A stretch of 64,000 nucleotides of DNA from Paractinoplanes ferrugineus (GTDB taxonomy: Bacteria > Actinomycetota > Actinomycetes > Mycobacteriales > Micromonosporaceae). Position 1 is the stretch's first letter. Every line of letters starts with the position of its first letter. The stretch lies in assembly GCF_016862195.1 (NCBI RefSeq), contig NZ_BOMM01000054.1, positions 1 through 64,000 on the forward strand, read 5' to 3'. Below, one piece after another: positions 16,833-24,605 of the stretch. Both the position numbers and the translations under genes were made by a program. The notes under the pieces were generated by a model, which was not told where the DNA came from, did no database searches, and saw only the letters and a program-made list of their open reading frames with translations.

Positions 16833-17834
16833 CTACTGCCCCGTGCCGCTCTGCGTCTGGCCGTTACCCACCGATGCCCCGTTCGCCGTGCCGTCCGCGC
16901 CCTGAACCGCCCCGCCCTGAACCGCCCCGGTCTGGCCCGCGCCGGTCTGGCCGTTGGTCGCGCCGTTCGCCTCGCCGTTCTGTGTGGTCGAACCGTTCAC
17001 CGGCGCCACCTTGCCCGCGCCCGCGTCGCCCACCGGGTTGCCGCCACCCGGCGTCGCGGCGTCCTGCGCGGTGATCGCCGGGCGTCCGTTGGCCGGCGTC
17101 AGCACGCCGATGATCTTGCCGTCGGGCAGCCGGAGCTTGGCCGGGTTCTCCGCCTTGACCAGGCCGAGCCGGCGGGCCGCCGCGTCGAGGTTGCCCACCT
17201 GGGACGCCTCGATCAACTGGTTCTGCACGTCGGCCTGCTGGTTGTCCAGGATCGCGCCCTGCTTCTGCAGGTCGGCGATCCGGAACGAGTTCTCGTTGGT
17301 CTTGGTGTTGATCAGCAGGACGCCGAGCACCCCGACCACCACCACGCCGATCACCGAGGCCACGAACGGCGCCCGCGGTGCGCTGACCGGCACCGGCGGA
17401 GCGACCCGCAGCCGGGGCGGCGCCGGCACCTCACCGGTCCGGCGGACCGGATCCACCACCGGCGCGTCGACCCGCAGGGCGGCGGTGCCGTCCACCGGAG
17501 CGTCCGGCACCGGGCGCCGACCGGCCGCCGGCACACCCTTGCCCCGGTCGCGGGCGGCCCGCTCCTCGAGGACCTCCTCACGGCGGGTCTTGATGGCCGG
17601 CTCCGGGCGACGGCCCTTGCCGCGAACCAGTTCGGCCCGCTCACCGCGTACCTCATCGGCCTTGGTGTCGGCCTTGATGCCGGCCTTCTTGCCGGCCGCC
17701 TTGCCGGCGATCCCTGACCGGCGCGTGTCGTCTTTCGCACCGGCCTGGCGACGCGCCCCCCGGGCGTCACCTGCCAGGGCGTCCGCATGATCCGTGACCC
17801 GGCCCCCCGGCCGCGGCGCAATGCGCTCGCTCAT
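16833..17834 (-). CDS. FtsL-like septum formation protein with long tails
   Basis: Bitopic protein in the ftsL position between rsmH and ftsI. It has a long basic cytoplasmic tail (residues 1-155, Lys/Arg/Ala-rich), one membrane segment at about 156-175, and a short coiled coil (about 180-215, RIADLQKQGAILDNQQADVQ) followed by the AARRLGLVKAENP block seen in FtsL/DivIC proteins. The last 90 residues are a Gly/Asn/Gln/Thr-rich low-complexity extracytoplasmic tail. FtsL is normally 100-200 residues, so 333 is very long on both sides. The ATG overlaps the rsmH stop (ATGA). Assignment rests on topology, coiled coil and position, because FtsL sequences are poorly conserved. Confidence 0.82.
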   Translation of the reverse strand: MSERIAPRPGGRVTDHADALAGDARGARRQAGAKDDTRRSGIAGKAAGKKAGIKADTKADEVRGERAELVRGKGRRPEPAIKTRREEVLEERAARDRGKGVPAAGRRPVPDAPVDGTAALRVDAPVVDPVRRTGEVPAPPRLRVAPPVPVSAPRAPFVASVIGVVVVGVLGVLLINTKTNENSFRIADLQKQGAILDNQQADVQNQLIEASQVGNLDAAARRLGLVKAENPAKLRLPDGKIIGVLTPANGRPAITAQDAATPGGGNPVGDAGAGKVAPVNGSTTQNGEANGATNGQTGAGQTGAVQGGAVQGADGTANGASVGNGQTQSGTGQ

Positions 17835-18883
17835 GCTTTCCCCTCCCCCTCATCGCGTTCCCCCGGGCGTAACCGCCCTTGTCCCCCGTGCGTCGACAGA
17901 CGGGGCCGTTCGCGTTCGGCACCCGTCGTGTCCCGGTCGATCCGCTCGACCGCGCGTAGCTTCACCGAGGCCGCTCTCGGATTGGCCGCTACTTCCTCGT
18001 CCGTCGGCGGCTCCGACCCCCTTGTCAGCAGACGCAGGGTCGGACCGGTTCCCGGCAGTTCGACCGGCAGGTCGATCGGCCCGGTGCTGCGCGTCCTCGC
18101 CGTGAGGGCACGCTTGACGATCCGGTCCTCCAAAGATTGGTAGCTCATCACCACAAGGCGGCCTTTCGGCGCCAAGGCGTCCAAAGCGGCCGGTACGGCC
18201 GACTCGAGCGCGGCGAGTTCCCCATTTACCTCAATACGTAACGCTTGAAACGTTCTTTTCGCGGGATTTCCACCCGTTCGTCGCGCGGCGGCCGGGATCG
18301 ACTCCTTGACCAGCTCGGCCAGCCGGGTCGTGGAGGTGATCCGCCCCTTCGCCCGCTCCCGCACGACCGCCGAGACGATCCGGGGGGCGAACTTCTCCTC
18401 GCCGTACTGCCGCAGGATCCGGACCAGCTGACCGGGCTCGTAGGAGTTGACGACCTCCTCGGCCGTCATCCCCGACGTCTGGTCCATCCGCATGTCCAGC
18501 GGCGCGTCCTGGGCGTACGCGAACCCGCGGTCCGCCTCGTCCAGTTGCAGCGAGGAGACCCCGAGGTCGAACAGGCCACTGTGGAACAGGTCGTATTCCA
18601 GGTCGGCGAGCACCTGCGGGAGCTCGTCGTAGACCGCGTGCACGAGATGGGTGCGGGCGCGGAACCTGGCCAGGCGGTGCCGGGCGTGGGCGAGAGCCTC
18701 GGTGTCCCGGTCGAGTCCGATGAGGACGGCGTCCGGAAAGCGCTCGAGGACCGCCTCCGCGTGCCCGCCCAGGCCGAGGGTGAAGTCGACGTGCACGGCG
18801 CCGGGCCGGTCGAGGGCGGGGGCGAGCAGCTCGAGGCAGCGCTCGAGCAGCACGGGCACATGTGTGCCCCGCAGCTCCCCCAT
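17831..18883 (-). CDS. rsmH: 16S rRNA (cytosine1402-N4)-methyltransferase RsmH
   Basis: SAM-dependent methyltransferase acting on C1402 of 16S rRNA (older name MraW). The start ATG 18883 opens with the conserved THVPVLLERCLELL and has GGGGGG 6 bases upstream. The SAM site is VDFTLGLGGHAEAVLE, followed by LIGLDRDTEAL; the family motifs FDLGVSSLQLDEADRGFAY and SYQSLEDRIVKR are present. The length is 350. A longer in-frame reading to 19039 has no conserved sequence. The 241 bases between mraZ and rsmH hold no gene that I can see. Confidence 0.96.
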   Translation of the reverse strand: MGELRGTHVPVLLERCLELLAPALDRPGAVHVDFTLGLGGHAEAVLERFPDAVLIGLDRDTEALAHARHRLARFRARTHLVHAVYDELPQVLADLEYDLFHSGLFDLGVSSLQLDEADRGFAYAQDAPLDMRMDQTSGMTAEEVVNSYEPGQLVRILRQYGEEKFAPRIVSAVVRERAKGRITSTTRLAELVKESIPAAARRTGGNPAKRTFQALRIEVNGELAALESAVPAALDALAPKGRLVVMSYQSLEDRIVKRALTARTRSTGPIDLPVELPGTGPTLRLLTRGSEPPTDEEVAANPRAASVKLRAVERIDRDTTGAERERPRLSTHGGQGRLRPGERDEGEGKA

Positions 18884-19124
18884 GTCGACCCCCCTACGCA
18901 CCCCGGCCGTTCCCCAAGTCGTCGCACCGGCCCATCCGGGCGTCCTGCCCGCGTCCGTACCGCCAGATCCCCATCCGCTCGTGCCTGGTGCCGCGGCCCG
19001 TTGCCAGCGGACACGCTTCACCGGGCGGGCGCCTGGCACCGGGGAAGAGGTGCCAGGAGCCGGAGCGGCTGGAGATCTCGCGTTACGGCGGCGGCGCCGG
19101 CCGGGACCGGTCGGGTGCCACGCC

Positions 19125-19556
19125 TTACAGCCCGCCGGGCAGCACCCCCTCCTCGATGTCGGCGAACTCGTCTTCGCTCGCCGCGAGGTAGTCGTCCCAG
19201 GACTGCTTGTCCCAGATCTCCACCCGGGTGCTCGCCCCGATCACCACGAGCTCGCGGCCGAGAGCCGCGTATTCCCGCAGGTGCGCCGGGATGGTCACCC
19301 GTCCTTGCTTGTCCGGGACCTCGTCGTGGGCGCTGGCGAAGAACACCCGGCTGTAGGCACGGGCGGCCTTGTTGGTCACCGGAGCCTCCCGGAGCTGCCC
19401 CGCGATGCGCTGGAACTCGGGCATCGGGAACCCGTACAAGCAGCGCTCCTGCCCCTTGGTGATCACGACACCTCCCGCCAGCTCATCTCGGAACTTGGCC
19501 GGAAGGATCAGCCGCCCCTTGTCATCGAGGCGTGGGGTATGCGTGCCGAGAAACAT
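19125..19556 (-). CDS. mraZ: transcriptional regulator MraZ
   Basis: Double-SpoVT/AbrB-domain DNA-binding protein that heads the dcw operon and represses it. The 143-residue sequence begins MFLGTHTPRLDDKGRLILPA; the second repeat begins around DKQGRVTIPAHLREY. The DXXGR pattern is present in both halves. The start at ATG 19556 is fixed by this N-terminus. Three MraZ boxes lie about 100 bases upstream on the same strand, which supports autoregulation. Confidence 0.96.
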   Translation of the reverse strand: MFLGTHTPRLDDKGRLILPAKFRDELAGGVVITKGQERCLYGFPMPEFQRIAGQLREAPVTNKAARAYSRVFFASAHDEVPDKQGRVTIPAHLREYAALGRELVVIGASTRVEIWDKQSWDDYLAASEDEFADIEEGVLPGGL

Positions 19557-19654
19557 CGGCCTTGCACCCCCTGCCCCAGCGGTTCGCGGGCCGCTTGTCA
19601 ACTCGGGCCGACAGGCCTCCCCGGTCGAGCTCCCCCTTCGGCCCTGCTACTGCG

Positions 19655-19680
19655 CTCCACTCTACTCCACTTCCCTCCAC
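19655..19680 (-). promoter_or_regulatory. MraZ operator: three GTGGAG boxes
   Basis: Read on the minus strand, three exact GTGGAG hexamers (19675-19680, 19665-19670, 19655-19660) are separated by 4-base spacers, a 10-bp period. This is the box arrangement described for MraZ binding sites. A possible promoter overlaps the boxes: TTGCGG (19681-19686), 16-base spacer, TAGAGT (19659-19664). Another -35-like TTGACG lies at 19713-19718. Confidence 0.88.
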
Positions 19681-19759
19681 CCGCAAGCCGATTGAGCACG
19701 TCGTTGATTGATCGTCAAGCCCAAAACCCCTGGTCATCGACTTGTCCCCCGAGTGGAGG

Positions 19760-20413
19760 ACATCCCCAAGATCAACGTCGTCCGGTACCCGACATCCCCC
19801 GTCCGCCCAGGTACATACCACCGCAAAATGCCCTATTTCTTTCGCGCCGACACCGTGTCAAGCCCGCTTGGGGAGGAAAGTGGAGCCCGTCCGGTGGAGC
19901 GAAGTGGGGCCTTTCGTGGGGTCTTTCGCGGGTCTTCGGTGGGGCCGTTCGTGGCCCGGACCGGAGCCGCCCGATCGCCGTTCCACCCCTGACGTGGCCG
20001 GCCGGCCGGCCACGAGTCGACTCCGGAGTGGGCGCTCGGACCCCGGCCGCGGCCTTGCGCGAAGGCGTAGATCGGCGCCCGCGCACGGTGCTTTCCAGGC
20101 GGGACACCGGGGTTTGCTTGAGGCCGCTTTCCTCGCCGGCCGCCGCACCTACTCCCCCGACGGGGCTGCACCGCTCCAGACGATCTGTCCGCCGTTTTGC
20201 CGGAATCAGGGTTTTCGCGGCTGTCAAGGCTGGGGATCGGGCCGGCCGCCGACCCACGCGACAGGCCGCGAGCGGGGCCACGAGCGGGGCGGGGTGGCGG
20301 TCAGCGAAATCGGCCTGCTCGAGGATCAGTCACTCGAGATCGCCGGGGTGCGGCCCGGCTCGGGGCCAAGCGGCGGGCGGCCCGCTCGGGGCCGGCGGAA
20401 GACGACCCGGGGG
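19760..20413. other. 650-bp intergenic region without a convincing gene
   Basis: No reading frame here has a plausible start, ribosome site and protein-like composition. The stretch holds GTGG-type hexamers on the plus strand at 19880, 19894, 19904, 19916, 19939 and 19951, with GTGGAG and GTGGGG four bases apart at 19894-19909. It also holds a perfect 22-bp palindrome, CGTGGCCGGCC and its mirror half, at 19993-20014. It separates the dcw promoter from the VTT-domain gene. Confidence 0.6.
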
Positions 20414-21127
20414 TCAGGCCGGGTTCAGGGCGGCCTCGCGCCGGGCGGTGCGCTTCCAGCGCCAGACGATGCCTGTCGTCAGGGTGAAGCCGATCAGGGC
20501 GGGGGCCAGGCTCATCGGGTTGAGGCCGTGCGGGTTGGCGACGGCGGCGCCGATCACCGCGTAGCTCACCGCGGACGGGATCGAGGCCAGGGTGGTGCCG
20601 AGCAGGTAGCGCTTGCGGCAGACCGAGGTCGTCCCGTACGCGTAGCCGATCAGGCCGAACGGCGCCAGCGGGAGGAAACGCACCAGCAGGACCGCGGACA
20701 GGCCCCGGCGGTTGAGCCAGCCGTCGAGGCGGGCGAGGCGGCCGCCGGCGCGGGCGTGCAGGGCACCCCGGCCGGCCCAGCGGCCCGCGTAGTAGGTGGC
20801 GACGGCGGCGATCACGGCGGCGGCCAGCGCGGTCAAGGCGCCGGTGGCGGCGCCCAGGAGGGCACCGCAGGCGAGCGTGATGGCGGTACGCGGGACGAGG
20901 ACCGACAGGAGCAGGCCGCCGACCACGGCGATCGCCACCGGCGCCCCGTGTCCCAGGGCCAGGATCGCGTCACCGATGTCACGCAGCGGGAGCAGCGCCG
21001 CGGCGGCGGCCAGGCCGCCCACGACCAGCGCCAGCACTCCCACGCGGACCATGCGGCGCTTCCAGCTCATCGAGGCCGGCAGCGCCGGGGCGGTGCGGGC
21101 CGGGACAGCGATCAGGGTGTCGGTCAT
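20414..21127 (-). CDS. TVP38/TMEM64 (VTT domain) membrane protein
   Basis: Polytopic membrane protein of 237 residues in the TVP38/TMEM64 (SNARE-associated Golgi/VTT) family, whose eukaryotic relatives act as lipid scramblases; the bacterial role is uncertain. About five hydrophobic segments are visible. The family core includes PRTAITLACGALLGAATGAL, YYAGRWAGRG, and LLVRFLPLAPFGLIGYAYG with its RFLPLAPF and GYAYG elements. I chose ATG 21127 (MTDTLIAV) over an upstream in-frame Met because the extra residues are not membrane-like. It stands alone, with gatD ending 55 bp upstream on the same strand. Confidence 0.85.
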   Translation of the reverse strand: MTDTLIAVPARTAPALPASMSWKRRMVRVGVLALVVGGLAAAAALLPLRDIGDAILALGHGAPVAIAVVGGLLLSVLVPRTAITLACGALLGAATGALTALAAAVIAAVATYYAGRWAGRGALHARAGGRLARLDGWLNRRGLSAVLLVRFLPLAPFGLIGYAYGTTSVCRKRYLLGTTLASIPSAVSYAVIGAAVANPHGLNPMSLAPALIGFTLTTGIVWRWKRTARREAALNPA

Positions 21128-21182
21128 GCAGGCGTACCGCCCCAACTCATCGTCGGTTCATGATCTGGAAACGTGCGGACCG

Positions 21183-21893
21183 TCAGGTGCTCGCCGCGGC
21201 GAGCCGTTCGCCCCGGAGCCGGTCGGCCCAGGTGTCGTCAACGGGAGAAAGGCTATCCGCGCCGATCGCCCAACGCAGTAGCAGATCGGCTATAGCTGGG
21301 TTGCGAGCGAGCGCCGGCCCGTGCGAGTACGTACCGAGGATCTTGCCGTGCCAGGCGCCCTCGGTCTGGTTGTCGTTGCCGATGCCGGCGGTCACCCGGG
21401 CCAGCGCGGACACCCCGGGGCCGAGGTGGGTGCGGCCGCCGTGGTTCTCGAAGCCGGTCAGCGGCGGCAGGCCCAGCCGGGGGTCGATGTCGCCGCGCAG
21501 TTCCCCGACCGCGCGGGTCTCGCCCCGGTCCGAGTGCAGGTCGAGCAGGCCCAGGCCGGAGCACTTGGCGCCCTTCGCGAAGAAGGAGTGACCGAACAAC
21601 TGGTAACCGGCGCAGATGGCCAGCACGGCGGCGCCCTGGTTGACGGCGCGGTGCAGGCCGCCGTCGGTGATCAGGCGCTGCGCGGCGAGAGCCTGCGGGC
21701 CGTCCTCACCGCCGCCGATCAGGTAGATGTCGGCGCTGGAGGGCATCGGCTGGTCGGAGCGGATCTCGTAGGCCTCGACCGGAATGCCCCGCATCGCGGC
21801 CCGCCGGGCCAGGATGAGCATGTTGCCCCGGTCACCGTAGGTGGAGAGCAGGTCGGGGTAGATCCAGACGATGCGCAGGGTGCTTTCACTCAT
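21183..21893 (-). CDS. gatD: lipid II isoglutaminyl synthase, glutaminase subunit GatD
   Basis: Class I (triad) glutamine amidotransferase that supplies ammonia to MurT for amidating the D-Glu of lipid II. The nucleophile is Cys94 in LAICAGYQLFG, and His191 in TYSHGPALARNP is the partner. The N-terminus WIYPDLLSTYGDRGNML is typical of GatD/CobQ-like proteins. The length is 236. It lies 33 bp downstream of murT on the same strand and should be co-transcribed. With MurC/E/F and meso-DAP use, this predicts D-isoglutamine in the wall. Confidence 0.94.
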   Translation of the reverse strand: MSESTLRIVWIYPDLLSTYGDRGNMLILARRAAMRGIPVEAYEIRSDQPMPSSADIYLIGGGEDGPQALAAQRLITDGGLHRAVNQGAAVLAICAGYQLFGHSFFAKGAKCSGLGLLDLHSDRGETRAVGELRGDIDPRLGLPPLTGFENHGGRTHLGPGVSALARVTAGIGNDNQTEGAWHGKILGTYSHGPALARNPAIADLLLRWAIGADSLSPVDDTWADRLRGERLAAAST

Positions 21894-21926
21894 GGTTCGA
21901 CCTTCTGTTTTCCGCCGCGGGAAGGC

Positions 21927-23162
21927 TCAGAGGACACGGTCCAACTCCGCTCGGATGTCCTGGAACGCCGTGTAGTTGGCGATCACTTCGAGGCGGCCGG
22001 CTGGTACGGCCTGGATCGCCTCGTCGAAACTCATTACGTGCCGGAACGGCACAGCGTTCACTTCGAGACGAACTGCCAGGTCGTAGGCCCGGTCCCCGGT
22101 GATCAGCACCGGCCGGTCGCGCAGTGGGGCGAAGTCGACGTCGTACAGCCAGGAGGTGTCCAGGCCGTCGGGGTCGCGGGCGTTGACCGACAGCAGGGTG
22201 GGTGCCTGCTCGGCCATGTCGAACGCCTCGAGCCAGCTTGCCGGATTCTTGGCGAGGAGAAGCCGGACATTTCGTCCGTCCCGGTCAACCTGCGCGTAAC
22301 GGCCGGCCACCGACGCCACCGTGGCGAGCCGCGGGAGGGCCTCTATCGGGCGAACCCCGAACTCGGCCGCGACCGCGAGCGCCGTGGCCGCGTTGCCGAG
22401 GTTGACCTGACCGGGCAGCTGCAGCTTGACCAGGTGCCAGTCGCCGCGCGGGTCGAGCACGCCCTCGTCCTCGACGCGCCACTGCGGCGCCGGGCGGCGC
22501 AGCGGGCAGCCCGCGCACCACCAGTCGCCGCCGGCGCGCTCGATCGGGTGGCCGCTCTGCGGGCAGACGAACGAGTCGTCGTGCCAGCGCTGGCCGGCAC
22601 TGAACCAGGTGACGTGGGTGGTGCCCTGGGCGGCCCAGACGACCATCGGGTCGTCGGCGTTGGCGACCACGCGCACGTCCGGGTGCCCGGCGAGGGCGTC
22701 GCGCCAGAGCTGCGCCATCATGGCGACCTCCTTGGCCCGGTCGAGCTGGTCGCGGGAGAGGTTGAGCAGGGCGACCACCCGGGGGTTGGTGGCGTCGATC
22801 ACCCGGGCCAGGTAGTGCTCGTCGACCTCGAGGACCGCGAACGGGGTGCTCCCGGCCCGGGCGAGCGCCGAGGTGTGCCCGGTGGGCATGTTGGCGCCGA
22901 AGGAGTTGGTGGCGACCTGGCCCATCACCTCCAGCGCCGCGGCGGCGAGCCGCGTCGTGGTGGTCTTGCCGTTGGTCCCCGACACGAGGGCGACCGCACG
23001 ACCGTTGGCCAGGTGCGCCAGCAGGTCGGGGTCGATCTTGAGGCCGATCCATCCGCCGATGACCGAGCCGTCGCCGCGTCCCGCGGCCCTGGAGAGCGCT
23101 GCTGCGGTCTTCGACACGGAGGTCGCGACCTTGGCCCGCAAGGGCATCTTGCCGTCCGTCAC
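21927..23162 (-). CDS. murT: lipid II isoglutaminyl synthase, Mur-ligase subunit MurT
   Basis: Mur ligase-like ATPase that, with GatD, amidates D-glutamate in lipid II. The ATP loop is VSGTNGKTTTTR (near residue 65), followed by LEVDEHYLARVI and LNLSRDQLDRAKE, and the MurT C-terminal DUF1727 domain. The usual zinc ribbon insert is present, but the first ligand pair, normally CPxC, reads CPQSGH, while the second pair WCAGC is intact. The start is GTG 23162, giving 411 residues. A -10-like TAGACT lies at 23214-23219 on the minus strand with only a weak -35. This gene is not a substitute for the missing murD: family and partner are clear. Confidence 0.94.
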   Translation of the reverse strand: MTDGKMPLRAKVATSVSKTAAALSRAAGRGDGSVIGGWIGLKIDPDLLAHLANGRAVALVSGTNGKTTTTRLAAAALEVMGQVATNSFGANMPTGHTSALARAGSTPFAVLEVDEHYLARVIDATNPRVVALLNLSRDQLDRAKEVAMMAQLWRDALAGHPDVRVVANADDPMVVWAAQGTTHVTWFSAGQRWHDDSFVCPQSGHPIERAGGDWWCAGCPLRRPAPQWRVEDEGVLDPRGDWHLVKLQLPGQVNLGNAATALAVAAEFGVRPIEALPRLATVASVAGRYAQVDRDGRNVRLLLAKNPASWLEAFDMAEQAPTLLSVNARDPDGLDTSWLYDVDFAPLRDRPVLITGDRAYDLAVRLEVNAVPFRHVMSFDEAIQAVPAGRLEVIANYTAFQDIRAELDRVL

Positions 23163-23432
23163 GCCAGCGAGGGTACCGGACTCGGCGATTACGTCGAGTT
23201 GCGGAGGGCGGGGAGTCTACTTAACCGTTTCTTACCTGCGAACGGCGGGTTACCGGCATTTTTTGTGTGTTCTAGTTCACCCGTAACCTTCCACTCGGCG
23301 TGATCACGGAAGCACGACCGGTGATGGCATTTGTCTAGTGGAGATAACAAAATGGACACCCACCTCCATGTCAAACACGGAGAGTGACGAATTGGCGTCC
23401 GGCGACGGATAAAAAATTCGGGTAGCAAGGTT

Positions 23433-23457
23433 GGGCCGGCTCACGACGAGCCGGCCC
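23433..23457. terminator. 10-bp inverted repeat in the murT-NlpC divergent gap
   Basis: GGGCCGGCTC and GAGCCGGCCC form a perfect 10-bp stem around a 5-base loop. No U-run follows directly on either strand. It stands between two divergent genes and upstream of the riboswitch, so it could insulate the two transcription units; its exact role is not clear. Confidence 0.5.
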
Positions 23458-23542
23458 GCGAAGATCCGGTTCACGCCGAGCCCTGCCCCGGGCCGATCAA
23501 CGCGGCCACGAGCACCGCACAAAACTTGGCAAGAGGGGGCAG

Positions 23543-23690
23543 GGACGGGGGACCCATTTCTGGTCCGCCCCGCCACCACCCGCTCCGGTGGTGGGTAACG
23601 GGGCACCTCGGGGTGAAGTCGCGAGAGCGACCGGGCACACCTTCCCGCCCGAACCCGACAGCTAACCTCGCAGGCGTGCCGGAGGGAAAA
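23543..23690 (+). promoter_or_regulatory. c-di-AMP riboswitch (ydaO-yuaA type)
   Basis: The leader of the NlpC/P60 gene carries the conserved blocks of the ydaO-yuaA class. They include the GGGGGACCCA region near the 5' end, the GGGTAACGGGGC and GGGGTGAAGTC blocks in the middle (23593-23620), and the hallmark CCCGACAGCTAACCTCGC near 23654-23671. This class senses cyclic di-AMP and is an OFF switch for cell-wall hydrolase genes in actinobacteria. The 3' end runs straight into GGAGGG (23681-23686), the ribosome site of the gene. This would allow control at translation, but I did not model the fold. Confidence 0.87.
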
Positions 23691-23697
23691 CTTTACC

Positions 23698-24552
23698 GTG
23701 CACGAGAACACCTCGAGCCGGCGTCGACGGCTGTCCGTCGCCACCGGCACTGCCGCGCTCTCCCTGGGTCTCTGCCTCTGCGCAGGGCAGCTCATGGCGC
23801 CCACCGCGGCAGCGGCCGCCACCCCCGTGGTGGCGGCGGCCCAGGCCTCCGCCAAGGTCACCCCCGCCGTCAAGACCTCTTCGAGCAGCCTCGGCTTCAA
23901 GAAGGGCACCCGGACCCGGGTCACCGCCTACTTCTACAACCCTCGGACGGGCACCCCGGTCACCACCGGCTGGGTCCGCCTGGAGGGCAACCGGGGCGGG
24001 AAGTGGACGGCCTGGACGGCCACCAAGATCAGCAGCAAGGGCATCGCCACGCTGTACGCCAAGCCCCTGGCGAACGTCTCGTTCCGTGCGGTCTACCTGG
24101 GTGCGGGCAACTACAACGTCAAGTACTCGCAGACCTACCGCTTCACGGTCAAGAAGGCCGGCAGCGGGGGTAGCGCCGGCAGTGCGGTCACCAGCGGCAG
24201 CGGCGCGAAGGTCCTCGCCGAGGCCAAGAAGCACACGGGCGCGCTGTACAAGTTCGCCGCGGCGGGGCCGAGCCGTTTCGACTGCTCCGGCTTCACCCAG
24301 TACGTGTACAAGAAGGCCGCCGGCAAGAAGCTGCCGCACAAGGCCGACGGTCAGCAGGACTACGGCAAGTCCGTCGCCAAGAGCCAGGCCAGGGTCGGTG
24401 ACCTGGTCGTGTTCCGGTCCGGTTCGTACGGCTACCACGCCGGCATCTACGCCGGCGGCGGCTACATGTACGACTCGCCGCACACCGGCGCCCGGGTCGG
24501 CAAGCACAAGATGTACGGCAGCAACTACGTCGTACGCCGGCTCGTCGCTTAA
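23698..24552 (+). CDS. secreted NlpC/P60 peptidoglycan hydrolase
   Basis: Exported cysteine endopeptidase of the NlpC/P60 family that cuts stem peptides. Residues 1-41 are a signal peptide (Arg-rich start, hydrophobic core, Ala-rich cleavage region). Residues about 55-152 form an Ig-like or SH3-like wall-associated domain. The catalytic domain follows, with Cys196 in RFDCSGFTQYVY, His247 in YGYHAGIYAGGG, and a third polar residue likely His262. The GTG start at 23698 has GGAGGG 11 bases upstream. Its riboswitch leader links hydrolase production to c-di-AMP. A strong hairpin lies 12 bases after the stop codon. Confidence 0.94.
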   Translation: MHENTSSRRRRLSVATGTAALSLGLCLCAGQLMAPTAAAAATPVVAAAQASAKVTPAVKTSSSSLGFKKGTRTRVTAYFYNPRTGTPVTTGWVRLEGNRGGKWTAWTATKISSKGIATLYAKPLANVSFRAVYLGAGNYNVKYSQTYRFTVKKAGSGGSAGSAVTSGSGAKVLAEAKKHTGALYKFAAAGPSRFDCSGFTQYVYKKAAGKKLPHKADGQQDYGKSVAKSQARVGDLVVFRSGSYGYHAGIYAGGGYMYDSPHTGARVGKHKMYGSNYVVRRLVA

Positions 24553-24564
24553 GCAGAACGGTCG

Positions 24565-24600
24565 GAAAGGGCGCCGCGCGATCAAGCGCGGCGCCCTTTC
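24565..24600. terminator. bidirectional hairpin terminator between NlpC/P60 gene and leuS
   Basis: GAAAGGGCGCCGCGC (24565-24579) pairs perfectly with GCGCGGCGCCCTTTC (24586-24600), 15 bp with a 6-base loop. It lies between the converging ends of the NlpC/P60 gene and leuS. The stem ends in CCCTTTC on either strand, so it can serve both directions. Confidence 0.88.
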
Positions 24601-24605
24601 GGCGT

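Noticed and set aside
19742..21163. 473-codon plus-strand frame upstream of and antisense to the VTT-domain gene.
   Set aside because: No start with a ribosome site and no protein-like composition; the second half is antisense to a clear membrane protein.
21927..23162. MurT as a stand-in for the missing MurD.
   Set aside because: It has the MurT insert and C-terminal domain and is paired with GatD; MurD activity is not expected from this family.
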